A DNA stretch of 64,000 bases, taken from Euglena gracilis. Lineage: Eukaryota > Euglenida > Euglenophyceae > Euglenales. Shown piece by piece: positions 11,224 to 23,695 of the stretch; position 1 is the stretch's first letter; each line of letters begins with the position of its first letter. The position numbers and the translations under genes were made by a program. The stretch lies in the NCBI GenBank assembly GCA_039621445.1, contig CP154954.1:1240001-1304000 (forward strand), in the 5' to 3' direction. The notes under the pieces are model-generated. The model made no database searches, had not been told where the DNA came from, and saw nothing but the letters and a program-made list of their open reading frames with translations.

Positions 11224-13246
11224 GTGTGTGTCAGTGGGCTGCCCCGGTGTCATGGGTCCATGGGCAACCTCCCGCTTGAAAGCTGACGGCTTCAGGGTCG
11301 GCGAACAGGATCCAACGTGGAGTGTTAAGCCAACTTGCAGGCTAACGTATGTGTGTGCACGCAAGGCGGAGAATGCCTCTCTTTCGTTTTATTTTTCTTA
11401 GGAGTAAACAAAACAGAAGCAATTTTTAACAAAATAATACATATTATTTAATAGTGTTTTTTGCCGGTTTTCACGGAATATTTTCTAGTCCATACCTTTG
11501 CCCAGGCAGAAGATCGGTCATTGTGGCTTTCTTTGTTTCGAAATTGGGGAATTGTTTAGCACGCCCCTGAACGGCTAGGGTCACAGATGTCGGGTTTTTT
11601 CCTGGTCCGGCCATCTGCCATTCTTTGGAGGCGTGGCCACCTCCCGGAACAGTCCTCCTGCGGTGCCACAACGATGCCCGTGTGAAGGTTTTTGGAACCG
11701 ACATGTGAGAAATCATTCGACAAAGTGCACATAAAAAGCATAAGTTGTATTTTCCAGAAAAGATGATAACGTTTTCATTTATAAAACACGCTGAAAATTT
11801 CCCCAAATTGTTTGCATCCATTTATTTTGAAATATAACAAATATTAATTGCATATATTATTGTTTTTTTATCAAATATAACAGGATCTGCAAATAAAAAA
11901 AAACTCCTCTGATTACCAGCAGGCAGAACTTGGCCAATTCCAGGGGGGAGGTACACTCAGATACCCACGTCTTTCGGCAGAGGGGGTCTAAAAATGCCTG
12001 GAAATTCTGCCCAGACATTGTGAAAGCTGAAAGCCCAGAAAAAGGCCATTTGTTGGGGGATTTTAACCCAGAATCCCCCTTTGCCAACCCCTCCCACACA
12101 GGATTTGAGAAATGAAGATGGGGGGAGTTGGAGGGGCGCCCCATCTTTGCCAGTGCTTCCGCGATCGCAACAGCGATGCATTCCTGGAACTGTGGGCCCC
12201 TGACCATGTTTTCCAACCAAATGAAGAGCCCTTCCCCCCTCCAACCCCCCTTCCCCCATGGACGAGTTGATTCTTTTTATTTGTGTTGCACCTGTTCGAA
12301 GGGTGGCTGGCTGGAAGAAGGATGCTGACTTCGACTAGAACTGTGTCCGACTGGGCTGACAAAATCGAAACTGACGAAAAAAATGCCCAACAGACTGCCA
12401 TGTATGCAAAAGGTCCATTTCGTGACCCAAAGCAAGCTCTTGCCGGCCCATTTCCGGCCATTTTCGCCCATTTATGCATCCGTCCTCTGCCCTGGACCCC
12501 CGGTCCATATTGCCTGCCACCAGCTTAGTTCGCTCACGTTGAGGAGTACCAATCGCAGTAGAAAAAAAGGTGATGTTCCGCCCATTCCCTTCAAAAAGTC
12601 ACTTGGCAAGGGTGTGTCGTTTTGGAGCAGGGGCTGGTTGCCTGGAGCGCCACGGCACAGCCTGTGCAGTTCCTCAAAGAGGCTGCCATTGTCTGCTGCC
12701 ATATATCAACACACGCCCGAACACGCACACACACAAACACACACAAACACACGCATGCACGCATGCACACACGCACTCACGCACAATACACACACAACAC
12801 GCACGCACAACACACGCACGCACGCACAGACACAACACACACACACACACACACACATGCACACACACACACACACACCACACACACACACACACCACAC
12901 ACGCACATCGTCTGACATTCTTGGCGAGGCAATATGGAATTTGGCGCACCCACTGGCAATTTCGCCCCCCCCCCTACACACTGCTGGCCCTGGACACCCC
13001 CCTTCTGTCCCCCCCAACTGTCACCCCCTTTCCCCGTTTTTTGAGAAAATTTCATTCAATGTTTTCCCCTGAAAAAAAAGTTCCTAAGCTGTGAACTTTT
13101 TTTTGAAATGTGTGCGAAATTCTCAGCTGTGCCGGGGGGGGGGGGCTCCCAGAGTTGTTTCGTGGCATGCAGCACAGGTGGCTACCCAAGTAAGCAAGTA
13201 AGCGGTGGCGGTGGCCTGGGCTAAGTGTGTGCGTCTGTGCCCGCAG
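11224..13246 (+). other. Intron with (CA)n tract
   Basis: No exon is recognised here. The region holds a CA/CG microsatellite at 12,716-12,906, an AT-richer patch at 11,400-11,880, and scattered C runs. Confidence 0.5.
12716..12906. repeat. CA/CG microsatellite
   Basis: About 190 bases of CACACA, CACGCA and CACCACA repeats inside a presumed intron. Confidence 0.9.
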
Positions 13247-13396
13247 GGGTGGAGTTGATCAAGGAGCCTGTGGTCGTGCTCGACGATTACGCCCATTTCG
13301 TGCCGGGCTGTCTCTGGGCAGTTGCATCTCGCACTCATTCCCGAATTGCCTTATATATCCCCCCCGAGGGCAGATATATCCTGCCCAATGACCTGG
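13247..13396 (+). CDS. Candidate exon of split gene
   Basis: The acceptor is TGCCCGCAG at 13246. After two phase bases the frame reads V-E-L-I-K-E-P-V-V-V-L-D-D-Y-A-H-F and later I-A-L-Y-I-P-P-E-G-R-Y-I-L. The phase fits the exon ending at 11,223. The donor is uncertain (GTCATA at 13,397 is one choice). An in-frame TAG follows shortly after, so the exon must end before it. Confidence 0.45.
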
Positions 13397-14160
13397 CGTC
13401 ATAGAGAGTTGTCAGCGTCTCCAATGCTGACTGACCTGTCAGGTGGCAGTGTCCACGGGGAGTAGCTGGGTTCAACGTTCGTGGTCTCGCGTGATTTTTT
13501 TCCGAGCTATCGTTCGTGTTGTTGTTTTTTTGGTGCGGTGAAGCTCTCATTTTCTTGTTGGCATCAACAAACACCACCATCATCACCCGACAACAAATGA
13601 TGACTCGGTGTGGATAAACGAGATAACTCCTCCGCACTGCTGTGAAATGGTGGGGCATCGGTCCCGCTGTGGGTTGGGGTCTTTCCCGCAATGGTGGGTT
13701 ATTGTGATGACCCTGTGAGTTGGGGCTTCCTTTGGCGCAGCAATGTTTTCCTTCTTCAACAGTGTATTTTATCAACGTTTATTTTGGAGTCTTTGGCGTT
13801 GAAGAAGACGCCATTACGAGTCCCCCAAGGTTTTACAAGGGGGGGGGAGGGCCACTCGGGTCTGTTGGTCTTGATGACCCCCCTTCTTGTACCTTTCAAG
13901 GCTACTCCCGACTGCCTGTAGATCGGAAAGACCTTGGGAGGGAGGGAGGGGGAATGGTTTTCCAGCCCCCAACCCCCCCTCTGACCAGACCCTGGATTTG
14001 GGTCCTTGAAACCGTCCGGATGAACAACCCACCCCCCAACGTCCGAGCCCCCTGGGTCAGTGGGGGTTGCCTACGATGGAGGTGGACCTGCGGAGGGGGG
14101 TCAGCCGTTGGTTGTGGGGAAGCTGCCCCCCCCCGCCCCCAGAAAACAAAGCCAGCCCAG

Positions 14161-14260
14161 GCCCCAAGGGGACGGTGTACTACGTGGACCCGGAGAGCGG
14201 GAAGTCCTGCAGCTTCCAGGAGCTGCTGGTCCAGAAGTTCGGCACCGCCCGCCATGCCCT
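14161..14260 (+). CDS. Candidate exon of split gene
   Basis: The acceptor is AGCCCAG at 14160; an alternative AG is at 14142. The frame gives G-T-V-Y-Y-V-D-P-E-S-G-K-S and then F-Q-E-L-L-V-Q-K-F-G-T-A-R. A likely donor is GTGCTC at 14261. The beta-hairpin plus LLV-x-x-x-G arrangement is again compatible with, but not proof of, an SN-type fold. Confidence 0.45.
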
Positions 14261-16185
14261 GTGCTCTTGGTTGCTCTCTGGGTGTTGCGGGGCCGTGTGG
14301 TTCCCGGCATGGTTTTCCCACCCAATAAAGTGACGGTTTTTTTTATATATTAATTGTCAAAAACCTGCCTTTTGGCCTAATTTTCGGACCCTGCTGCGGG
14401 ATTTTTTTGGCCAAAGCTTTTGAAAAACGGAAAAGTAACCAACACTATATGAGAATCCCCGAAACCCTGTCGGGCGTCGACCACCCCTCCCCACCCCCAT
14501 CTTTGTGGGTGGGGAAGGTCCGACCCTCCCCCACCAGGCCTTCCCGTTTTTCGGGTATTTCGAGGCCGACTTTTAGGTCAATTTTTCCTTCTGCGGCTTC
14601 GGCGCCGAAGGAATTCTCTTTGCGCGGATGCTGTGGTGGGTGGGGGCCCACCTCCACCTGGGTGGGGGGCGACCTCCCCCACCAAGCCTTCCCGTACAGC
14701 CCTACCCCCCCCCCAAATGAGAACCCCTTGGTATTTTCAGCAACCATCTGCCGCCTAAGTGGAAGTTAGGAAGTGGAAATGGAAGTTAGTTGGTTAGTGG
14801 AGTTGCGTGGAAGTTTCGCAGCCCCGGGAAAAATTACGTGACACATCAGCGAGTACAAGACTTTGTGTCGCTGTCCCGGGGAGGCCTCTGGTGAACATTA
14901 TTTGAATCCAAATCGGCAATGCCATCCGGGATAGCCCCAAGACGACAACGTCAGAGGGTGACACCTTTCCAGGTGGGGAAGATCACCCCAAAAAGAATTA
15001 GTGCACCTTTGGGCACGTCGCAAAAAATTTTATTTTCGAAGGTTGGGGTTCAAGTGTTTGAGCTGTTTGTGACACGCTGGCCCGGCCTTTACCCCCCCCC
15101 CACATCTGTTTCATAGCTTAACGACCCATGCCTGAATTCACGTTCAGAAGACTGGTCTTTTTGCGTATTTAATTCTGCTAAGTATCTCGCAAAATATCTT
15201 GCATTTCAGGATTCCAAACTGCTGTAATTCCACACCCTCTAAATCCGGCTAAATTTGAAGGCCACCCCGGGGTTGCACAAACACACATAATTTGGTTGTG
15301 TTTGGTCGGTCTGTGCAAACCAACCCCCGTGCAGAACTCCCAAAACGTACCATTTAGATCTTTCCAGCTCTGGGGGGAGAGGGGTCTCGAGGTGCCCTGG
15401 AGTGCCTGGGCAAATAGGCACAAACCCCCTGGGGGGCCTGCCTGGTTGTGGGCCAAAGGCCGTCCGAAAATGGGCTTTTCTGGGCTTCCGGCGCCGAAGG
15501 CGAGTGCCCAGTCACTTTTGTCATATGTCCAACACCCTCCCCCTGTGTGCACTGTGGCTGTTTGCCCCCCCGCCCCACTGGGAACTCGGATCTGGCCAAC
15601 GCTTCTGCAGTTTCACAAACACACCAATTTCAGCTTGCGCATTGTCCCGTTTGCAGATTTTGTACAAATGGTTCTGTGTGTGTGTGTATCTGCATACACT
15701 GGTCGTTTGCTCAAATGCGCACACCAACCACTGAATTCTCGCAACTTGGGGACATCGTTTCAGGCTGAGTCTTACCTATTTAAATCTTTCCAGTAACATC
15801 CCATGTTGATGATGCAGCCGTTGGAAGTTTCGAACCACACATGCTGAGTGTCATGTATTCCGTATCCTGTGGTGAAACCTGCTCTAAGACACCCCAATTG
15901 TCAAAGTCCCTGCTTCCATCTCCACGTCTTGGGGCACCAGATCACACCTTGATTATATTATTTTAGTTATTTTTTTTTATTTCATCTTTAAATTTATTTT
16001 GCATTATTTATATTATTTCATTTATTTTTCAGGAAAAACAGGTATTGCCACTTTAAAAAATATATATACAATATGCTTGATTCTGCACCATAAAGGAGAA
16101 AAATTCATTGCAAGCTACGCAGCCTAAGTCCCAGCACCGTTCCCTTCGGGCCAAGCACAGGCCACCCGCCAGGTCACCACTGCAG
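14261..16185 (+). other. Intron with MITE fragments
   Basis: Contains end fragments of the CAGGGCAGAACGGGAA family at 14,480-14,700 (two CCTTCCCGT ends). A hairpin with core CTTCCGGCGCCGAAGGCG lies near 15,480, and there is an AT-rich patch at 15,950-16,080. No exon recognised. Confidence 0.5.
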
Positions 16186-16325
16186 ACGGAGAGCGTGCGT
16201 ACCGGGTTCCGTGGTGCCGTTTCGTGCCGCCCCACAACTACGCCATCCGGCGGTCACCCGATTATCGGGAAGTGCTCCTGGCACGCTTCCGCCTGCTGGA
16301 GGTTCCGAACATCTACGAGGCGAAG
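16186..16325 (+). CDS. Candidate exon of split gene
   Basis: The acceptor is CACTGCAG at 16185 and the donor is AAG|GTGCGT at 16326. After two phase bases the frame encodes Y-R-V-P-W-C-R-F-V-P-P-H-N-Y-A-I-R-R and then S-P-D-Y-R-E-V-L-L-A-R-F. It ends in phase 0 and joins the next exon cleanly. Confidence 0.55.
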
Positions 16326-16676
16326 GTGCGTATGTGACACATGCTGACACAGAACGGCCACATATGCACGCGCATTCACCCTCATGCACGCGCGCAGCAC
16401 ATGCGCACATACGCTCATACACGCATGCAAGCACACATAGACACTCCTATGCGCGTGCACACACGCATATCCACACACATGCACATGCATATTTTCATGG
16501 GTGAGCTCGCTCACGAACCCGGGAGCATCATTCAATCATGTACCTCCCCCGAGGAAGTGGATACTGACAAGCTGCATGAAAGACAAACGTATGACCACAT
16601 CTTCCCCCTGAGAAGCTGTCACCCTCCGAGGTGGCAGTTCAGGCAACCCTCTGCCCCCTCCCCTCCCCGGCCGCAG

Positions 16677-16802
16677 ACGCTGCCCTTCGAGACCCGCGAC
16701 CTCTCCACGTACCAGCACCGCCCCACCAACGCCTCCCTGAAGTGGATCGCCTCCAAGCACCAGGCCCACGAGCTCTGCGTGCGGAAGACCGCCAAGAAGG
16801 AG
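16677..16802 (+). CDS. Candidate exon of split gene
   Basis: The acceptor is CGGCCGCAG at 16676 and the donor is GAG|GTCGGC at 16803. Exactly 42 codons in phase 0: T-L-P-F-E-T-R-D-L-S-T-Y-Q-H and onward, ending R-K-T-A-K-K-E. Strong GC3 bias, and no stop in this frame across the exon. Confidence 0.55.
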
Positions 16803-17229
16803 GTCGGCCCGCCCGCCCTGCCTGCCCGTGCCCCGTCGGGCGCTCCGCCTGGTTCTGTGGCGATGTGTCGGACAGTGGAGCCAATTGGCTTGGCTTTTCG
16901 TTGCTGGTACTCACAGGGACCCCGCACTTTTTTGTAGGTCGGACCCCACGGATGTGGTGAGTTGGGTTGGTCCGCCAGACCCCCCCCCAAGGGGTACTCC
17001 CAAGGGCCTTGCCGGTCCCCTGAGACAGGGTTTTGGCCATTTTTGGCTTTTTGATTGCAAAATTGACCGCAAAATAGCGGTCCCCGGACCCCCGCCCAAC
17101 CCGCCAAGGGGCATCCCTGGGTGGGTGATGCTCTTAAAGTTCTCTGGGTACATACTGTACAGGCAAAAGGTGGTCTCTTCCCTTTCATCCCCACGTGTCA
17201 AATTCTGTGTGGCTGCTTCCCTCCGGCAG

Positions 17230-17334
17230 ACCATCTTTGCCACGTTCCAGTCCGTGAAGCTGCATTTCGGCGATACCCCGGCGAGCCCCTGCCCGTTCCT
17301 CGCGCCCTCGGCCTCCTTCAGCTTGGCATTGGGC
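17230..17334 (+). CDS. Candidate exon of split gene
   Basis: The acceptor is CTCCGGCAG at 17229 and a possible donor is GGC|GTGTCC at 17335. Phase 0 gives T-I-F-A-T-F-Q-S-V-K-L-H-F-G-D-T, continuous with the exon ending at 16,802. Another frame is also open here, so the reading is less certain. Confidence 0.4.
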
Positions 17335-18480
17335 GTGTCCCGGCCTGTGCAACTCCACCCGCGGGCATTTTCGGCAGAACCCAGAAATCTGGCACTGGAA
17401 TCCCAACCCATGGCCGTCGTGCAACGCATCCAACCTGCGACGCGCGCGATATCCGCGTGTTGTGTGCGTGATGTGCGCGCGACATGCGGAACCGCCCGTG
17501 GCGCGGGCCGGGGCTCCCCCCGGGCCTGCTGCGGTGCAGCGTCCTGCTCCACCTCCCGGAGGACGAGCTGGCGCCGCCCGCCCCGGCCCCGGCCTCGGCC
17601 CCGGCCCTGGCCCCGGCCCCCGCCGCCGTCCCCGCCCCGCCGGCCGCTTCCCCGTCCAGGGGCGAGGCTCCCTGAGCCAGCGTCGGGATCATTTTCCATT
17701 GCGTGGCTCGGCGCTCCACTTGGTTTGTTCCCCCCTGAAAAGCGATTGTTCGGAGGTGGGCAAAATAGTTTGTCTTGACCCAGTCCCAAGATGACCCAAT
17801 GCTTCCTCTGTTGTTGTTTCTTTTTGCAAAAATGGGTTTAAACAATGACTCAAGATCTCAAACCAAAATTTTCGTTTGATTCATTGATCACCCAGTTCCA
17901 GATGAGGGACCTTATTGGGGGGAGATGTGTCAGTCAGCCGGGGGGGGGGGGATTTCTGGCCAACATGCCACCAGCATGAAAGGTTTCTTTTGTATTGAGT
18001 TCAACAACTTCTATGCATCCCTCTCCTGAGCCTGTTGGACAGCGCGTCGCAGAACGGACCGACGGTCGTGGCGGAGGAGCAGCCGAGGGCCTTGCCATTT
18101 TCATGTTACATGTTTCTCTTTTTGTGTGATTGTGTTTTGTGTCGTGCGCGGGTGGGTGGGTGGGCGGGTGCAAGCGTGTGTGGTGCATACGTGCGTGTAT
18201 GAGCATGTTTGGTGTGTTTGTGTGTTCTGTGTTGTGTACGTGTGTATGTCTGTGTGTTTTTTTTGTGTGTGTGTGATTGGTATCTAATGGGATGGGACGA
18301 AGAGGGCCCGTGGTTTGCACCCCACATCCGTGCAATACACCTCTCCAACTGTGCACAGGGATATTCATCTTTTCGGTTTTGAACTGATTGGTTTGTGCCA
18401 ACGGCTCATTCTTCCTCCTGCCACACAGAACCTGACGTGAGGGAAATGTATTTTCTTCCCCATGTCATTTGGCGATGCAG
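17335..18480 (+). other. GC-rich Ala/Pro-rich stretch and intron
   Basis: Around 17,480-17,670 the + strand can encode V-L-L-H-L-P-E-D-E-L-A followed by Pro-Ala repeats. This may be another exon or only composition. A GT-rich patch lies at 18,120-18,280. Confidence 0.35.
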
Positions 18481-18592
18481 TGGGAGGATTGGGAGGGCCG
18501 CCCCGACGGGTGCGGCTCCCGATGCCGGGGCGGAGCGGGTGGAGGTCTCGACGTTCAACGAGGACGACGAAGTGGAACTGGAGCCTGAGGAG
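18481..18592 (+). CDS. Candidate exon, acidic linker
   Basis: The acceptor is GCGATGCAG at 18480 and the donor is GAG|GTGGGC at 18593. The frame ends E-R-V-E-V-S-T-F-N-E-D-D-E-V-E-L-E-P-E-E, an acidic low-complexity segment. Confidence 0.4.
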
Positions 18593-21288
18593 GTGGGCCT
18601 CCCACCCTCCTTGCCCCATCTCTACACCTGTCCCCATGTGTCATGTGCCAACGATTTGATCGGCTGGTGAGGGTGCCGTCTTCAGACACAAATGCGGGGG
18701 GGCAGGAACCAGAAAAATTCAAGGTCAAACGGTGAGAATCGGAGCTCAACACAAACCCACTCTTTGCCCACTTTTTCCTCTCCCCAAGCAATTACCCAAA
18801 AAAGAAGATCCACTGAGCAAAATCCAAATTATGACCCTCTTTGTGGGCGTCATAAAAACATGCTCCTGAAGAATTAGCAAGAAATCTTTTTCCAGCAACG
18901 AAACCAATGAAATGACAAACATTTTCTATTTTGTGTTTTCAAGGTTGGTTTTTGAGGTCATTAAGAGCAAAAGAATCATGAATGTATTGCCAAATGACAT
19001 GGAGCATGCAAGCCAATGGGACGCAGAATTTTTCAGTTTTTTCCTTCAAGCGGAGACAAAAATGGCATTTTCTTTTGCAATTGTGATTGATTGTATGAAG
19101 TCTGAAAATTCAACACCATCAGAGGGAGATTTCTAGCAAAAGTCGATTTTCACCATAAAATTTAGCCAATTAGATTTATGATATCAGAATGTCCGGCAGA
19201 GAAATCAAAGGAAATATATTTTGAAGATCAAAACAATATTTCGGCCATGCACACCAGATGTAATGTAAACAAGTCGCAGAAAATCAGAAGAATAATTGCA
19301 GAGGAACACTACATTGCATTGGGCAGGACATTTTATCTCGAAGTCACTAGCGCAAGGGGAATGATTCATTTTTTTTATTTCCCAGTGGGTCGCAAATCAG
19401 GCACCAGTCCCCACTACTCCCCGAGGATGCAACCTGATACATATGTACATATATAATACAAATTTTTCATTTCGAATTTTGAATCGTTAAGAATGACCTC
19501 CGCAGTGTCGCTACGCAACACATATGCTCAGGAGTCGCAAGCAGAGCAGTCGGCGGCGGTGGAAAAGGAGCCGAACTGCATTTATCGCTGTCCGGTCCAG
19601 CCCAGGTCGTCCGCCAGAGGCGATGTCGCTTTTTCGCTTCTCCGTTGCCATGCATGCAGGGATCCGTTTTCAGCAAACCACCCGTTGTGTGGCAGGTGGG
19701 CGGTTTTTCGAAGAATGGACTCTGCCCTGCCACTGAAATGGCCAGACGGCGTATTCTCAGCCCCCCAGAAAAGTGTCATGTGCAGAAAATATTAAGTTTT
19801 AAATTTTCCGGATCTTTGGCAGCAGCCAAAGTGGAACGCCACTTGAGAACCTTGCACATATAAACAGCAGTTGCCTTCGTTTTTGGTTTTTTTGCGAATT
19901 TTTGTTCCTGTTTGCATGTATTTTTTTCGTATTCTGAATGTTTGCATTTTCAAAAAAAAGATTGTATAGATTGGCTTACTTTGAATTGTTTTGAGAGTTA
20001 TATTTTCGTCATACATTACATGATATGCAAAAATATTTAATGCCACAATAATATTTTTTTTTGCATTTCAAGGCTCCAAGCATTTTTTGCAAAAAGGTTC
20101 ATGTTTTTTTCTGGACAAGTGTGGGGAAGAACTTTTCAGATCTGAGGTTTTCCTGCATTTTATCTTACAAAGTTGCAATTCTGACACCTTTGTTTTTTTT
20201 CCCTTTGTTCAAGGACCAGTTCAGTGCAGAGGACAGCTGCACCAACCGGTCAAGAATGCTCCCCGAGGTTTGAGCCAACCGTGACTTCCGACCGAAACAT
20301 AAATTGAAGCAACAGCCCAAGATTTATGCCACCGATGGGGCGAAATGTAAAGTAATCAACGCAGGTCCAGAACACAGGCATGGTGGGAGGCCTGTCCGAA
20401 CAAACGAGGTAATCGTCAACAACCAGCACACCAGTTCTCAGTTTTCCTGAAGCCGGCATCGAATGTGTCATTTTTTCGGAACGTGGTGCCCTAAGGAACG
20501 AATGTGGTACCCTGAGGTACCAATCCCAAATAGTGTTGGACTGTTGCATACTGTTGCACTGTTGGACGGCCGCCTCCGGCGGCGTCCGTGCAGGGTGCAG
20601 CACTATTTGGACCCGCCGCACTATTGGACTGGGTGCCCCTCAGTCCCGGCCCATCACCACAGGCACCTTGTTTGCCTGCTCAATGTCCTATTCTGAGGCT
20701 AGCGAGGTCGTGTGGGTCATATTCGGACGACTTCCGCGAGTTATTCAGATGGGAATTTGCCCCCTTTCCCCTCTCTGCGGGTTACAAAAGGTGCCTGCAG
20801 TTAGCTGCACCAGCTTCTTCGCATTTCACAGTGCTATGTTTTTGGGGGGTGCAGCATTATTGGACGCCCGCTTCATCCGGCAGGGGGATTATTTGGACCC
20901 GCAGCTCTATTGGCCCCGCAGCGCTATTAGGGGGGTTTCGTTCTTGAGGGACCAATGTGGTACCCTGAGCATTTCCTTGTTGGATCTCTCTGCTGGATTG
21001 GAGTCAAGAACTTGGGCCCGATTTCAGCAACCCCTCGGTGAGTCAACCCCCAAATTCTACCCCTTTGGCAGGTTGGTTTGAACCCAAAAGTTAAAGTCCC
21101 CCCAAGGTGTCCAAGTGAATCCATTGGGTCGGTCCATTCTACCCCCCCCCCGTCCTACGCGTATGTGTTTCATTTCGGCTTTTCGGCTTTTTTGCCATTT
21201 TTCTCACATTTGGCTGGCCAAATGGCTTTTCCCGCCGTTTTGTCGAAAAGCAATTTTGAAACAAGTCATCTTCTGATCATCTGATGGG
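18593..21288 (+). other. Long non-coding stretch, lower GC
   Basis: Lower GC than its surroundings. I recognise no gene. A 16-bp direct repeat AATGTGGTACCCTGAG lies at 20,501-20,516 and 20,954-20,969, flanking a 437-bp block rich in 'CACTATTTGGACC'-type motifs, possibly a small mobile element. A short open stretch near 20,212-20,268 is not assignable. Confidence 0.4.
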
Positions 21289-21432
21289 TGGGAACACGTC
21301 CCACGCGGCACCCTGCCGGGGATCTACACGCCTCTGACCCACCCCGCCCGCCTCACCCCCCCGAAGTGCAAGGCAGGGGAGTGCCCGCTGAATGCATTAC
21401 ACTCCTGCGTGGGGACGCTCAGCGACGCCCAG
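21289..21432 (+). CDS. Candidate exon, Cys-containing
   Basis: The donor is GCCCAG|GTGTGC at 21433; the acceptor is not clear. The frame includes W-E-H-V-P-R-G-T-L-P-G-I-Y and P-K-C-K-A-G-E-C-P-L-N-A-L-H-S-C. The cysteine spacing could be a metal site, but that is speculation. Confidence 0.35.
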
Positions 21433-21749
21433 GTGTGCCAGCCAAGCAGGTGTCGATGCGCGCAATGGGCACTGGCCCACAAATCATACACTGTGGTGAG
21501 GGGTGGTCACGTGAAGGAATTTTCGTGAAGGAATTTTTTAAGCTGAGTTATTCCCAAACCAGAGGGGTATGGGAACATGTTGAATCGACAGAATCTGTTT
21601 GAATTAACCCTGTCTAAAACATCAAACAACCCAGGTTATTATTTGGTTACTCGAATTCATACACCAATAGATGGTTCTTATTGGAGGGAAGTTGCTTTTG
21701 GGCAAAGTATAATAAGTGTAGCAAACATGCAGGCAGTGTGGGCTCAGTG

Positions 21750-22500
21750 CGGGAAATCGGCCGCAGAATTTTCGGTGGTCGCCAGGGACAAGTCATTGGC
21801 GACCATTGTGTCCGTGGCCTGGTGACCATTGGCGGTCGCTTGCGACTGGTCGCTCCAACCACCAATAATTTGAGCCCCCCCCCCCTCTGATAACCCCCCC
21901 ATCTTTTTGTTGAGAAACAACAAATCATGTCCCAAAACCTGCCGAGATGACTTCGGAATATCAATGCAGTATAACCTGCCGCACACCCCACGACATCCCA
22001 TGCGACGGGAAGGGAGGCGCCTTGGGAAGCCCCCCCCCCCCCCCCGAGAGGAAGCCGTGGGCCGACTACGTTCATTAGACGCTTACCCTTGGCAATCCTT
22101 GCTTTGCACACACGAAGAGATTTTGTCATTGGCGCCGCGGCAGCCTCCCTGGGAAGAGGCTGTGGGCCGACAACTGGGGGGCATCTCCAATGCAAAATGC
22201 TTTTGTGTGTGCAAAGCAAGGCTGGCCACAGGTAAATGCCGAATGAATTTAGTCGGCCTCTTCCCAAGGGGAGGCAGCCCCGATATAGGGTTTCTGGAGT
22301 AATTTGGACAGGTTTTGGGCCTTGTGGTTTGATTTTGTAGTACGCTTTGCAGTATTTTGCAGTACGGGGGTTGAAAGTTAAAGGGGGGTCAAGTTATTGT
22401 TGGTTGGAGCGACCGTGCTGGTGACCATTGGTGGTCGCCAGCAGCTGGTCGCCAGAAATTGGTCGCTAGCTATTAGTTCCTGGCAACCACCAAAAAGTCC
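21750..22500. mobile_element. Foldback (long inverted-repeat) element
   Basis: About 21,760-21,885 and 22,381-22,490 are imperfect reverse complements. The left arm carries GGTCGCTCCAACCACCAATA and the right arm TTGTTGGTTGGAGCGACC. Inner segments also pair: TCCTTGCTTTGCACACACGA at about 22,097 with TGTGTGTGCAAAGCAAGG near 22,205. The whole block is a roughly 750-bp imperfect palindrome without a gene. Confidence 0.65.
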
Positions 22501-22963
22501 ACGAGCAACTGGTTTTTTTTTTGTCGGACCGGCTGGCCCGAGTCCAGCCCTCACTCCCAGTTGTTTGTGATTCAACAAGAAAGGTGCACGCCCGGTCACT
22601 GAGGCAGTTTTGACAAATTTTTGTCCGAAAGTGCCCAAGAGGGCATTTTGGGTCAATTTTAAGAAAATTTTTCGGCCCGACTCTTGGGCCCATTTTCGCC
22701 GTGCCACTGTTTAGATGGAGGTGGGGGACCCCATCCCTCCTTGACTGGAGTCAGGGGTCCGACCCCCCCCCCCACATGCCTTCATACGGAACTCTGCTAG
22801 ACCCCCCCCCAAGCTGCACCGTGGCGGGGTCAATTTCGGGCAGGTTTTGCCACACCGGAGAGGGGGGGTATTGATTGCCCGTGGATGGGCGGAATTCCCC
22901 CCAGCCCGTATGCAACGATCGCCGAGAGAGCCTCACCGATGGCTCTGCCCTCCCGTCACACAG

Positions 22964-23029
22964 GTCCGGGCTGCCCTGGCCCACCTGGTGGAGAAGGAGG
23001 TCCTGGTGGAGATTGAAGGGGACAACCCG
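22964..23029 (+). CDS. Candidate exon of split gene
   Basis: The acceptor is GTCACACAG at 22963 and the donor is CCG|GTGGGT at 23030. Exactly 22 codons: V-R-A-A-L-A-H-L-V-E-K-E-V-L-V-E-I-E-G-D followed by N-P. Phase 0 at both ends, joining the exon at 24,219. The helix-strand pattern resembles the segment at 11,126. Confidence 0.5.
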
Positions 23030-23324
23030 GTGGGTGCTTCTTCTGTGTCGGTGGATTGCACACATGCATGCATTTAATCCCTGTACAACCCCCTTTTGAA
23101 AAGTTCTGGGCTTTTGAAAAGTTGGTTGGTGGGTGGGGTTTGGTACGGAGGTGCATGATCACATATTCAGTGAGTAACCCCTGGGGGGGGGGGGGGCATT
23201 TTTCCAAACCCATCAACGCAGCCATTTTTGTTGAAAATCCGCCCATAACGTTGTAAGCCCGTGAACTTGTAATCCCTCTTTTATGATTGTGTCAACAGTT
23301 CGACATTTTTTTTTTGGTAATCCT

Positions 23325-23695
23325 CAGTAAATCCCCCACCAAATTATACCCCCCCTCGGGGTCCGACTTCGGCGACCAGGTTAATACCCCCCCCCGGTTT
23401 CGGGCCGAAGGCCCGGATTTTGACCTGAAAATATGAAAAAAAACAGAAAAGAAAAGAAAATGCGGAAGAAATCGATTTTTCTGCAACGTGACCTCCAAAA
23501 AAATGCTAAAGTTCATACAAAAATACAAAAAAAAAGACCCCAAAGGGAGTTTTGGCCCTATTTTGGCTCCTACGGCACTTCGAAAAATTTCGAAAAATTT
23601 TGGGTGCCCTCCCCCCAAATAATACTCCCTCCTCAGGCCGGTGCCTAGGACGAAAAAAATTAATACCCAGAGGGGGTATTTTTTGGGGGGGTTAC
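23325..23695. repeat. Interspersed repeat with C-rich inverted ends
   Basis: The left end AATCCCCCACCAAATTATAC and right end GTATTTTTTGGGGGGGTTAC are imperfect inverted repeats. Internal TCCGACTTCGGCGACC is shared with copies near 32,215 and related blocks at 33,690 and 38,640. Non-coding. Confidence 0.5.

Noticed and set aside
8621-23029. Naming the split gene as Tudor-SN (SND1)
   Set aside because: Only short segments resemble SN-domain patterns, their order does not follow the known protein, and no Tudor motif is clear. Profile search needed.
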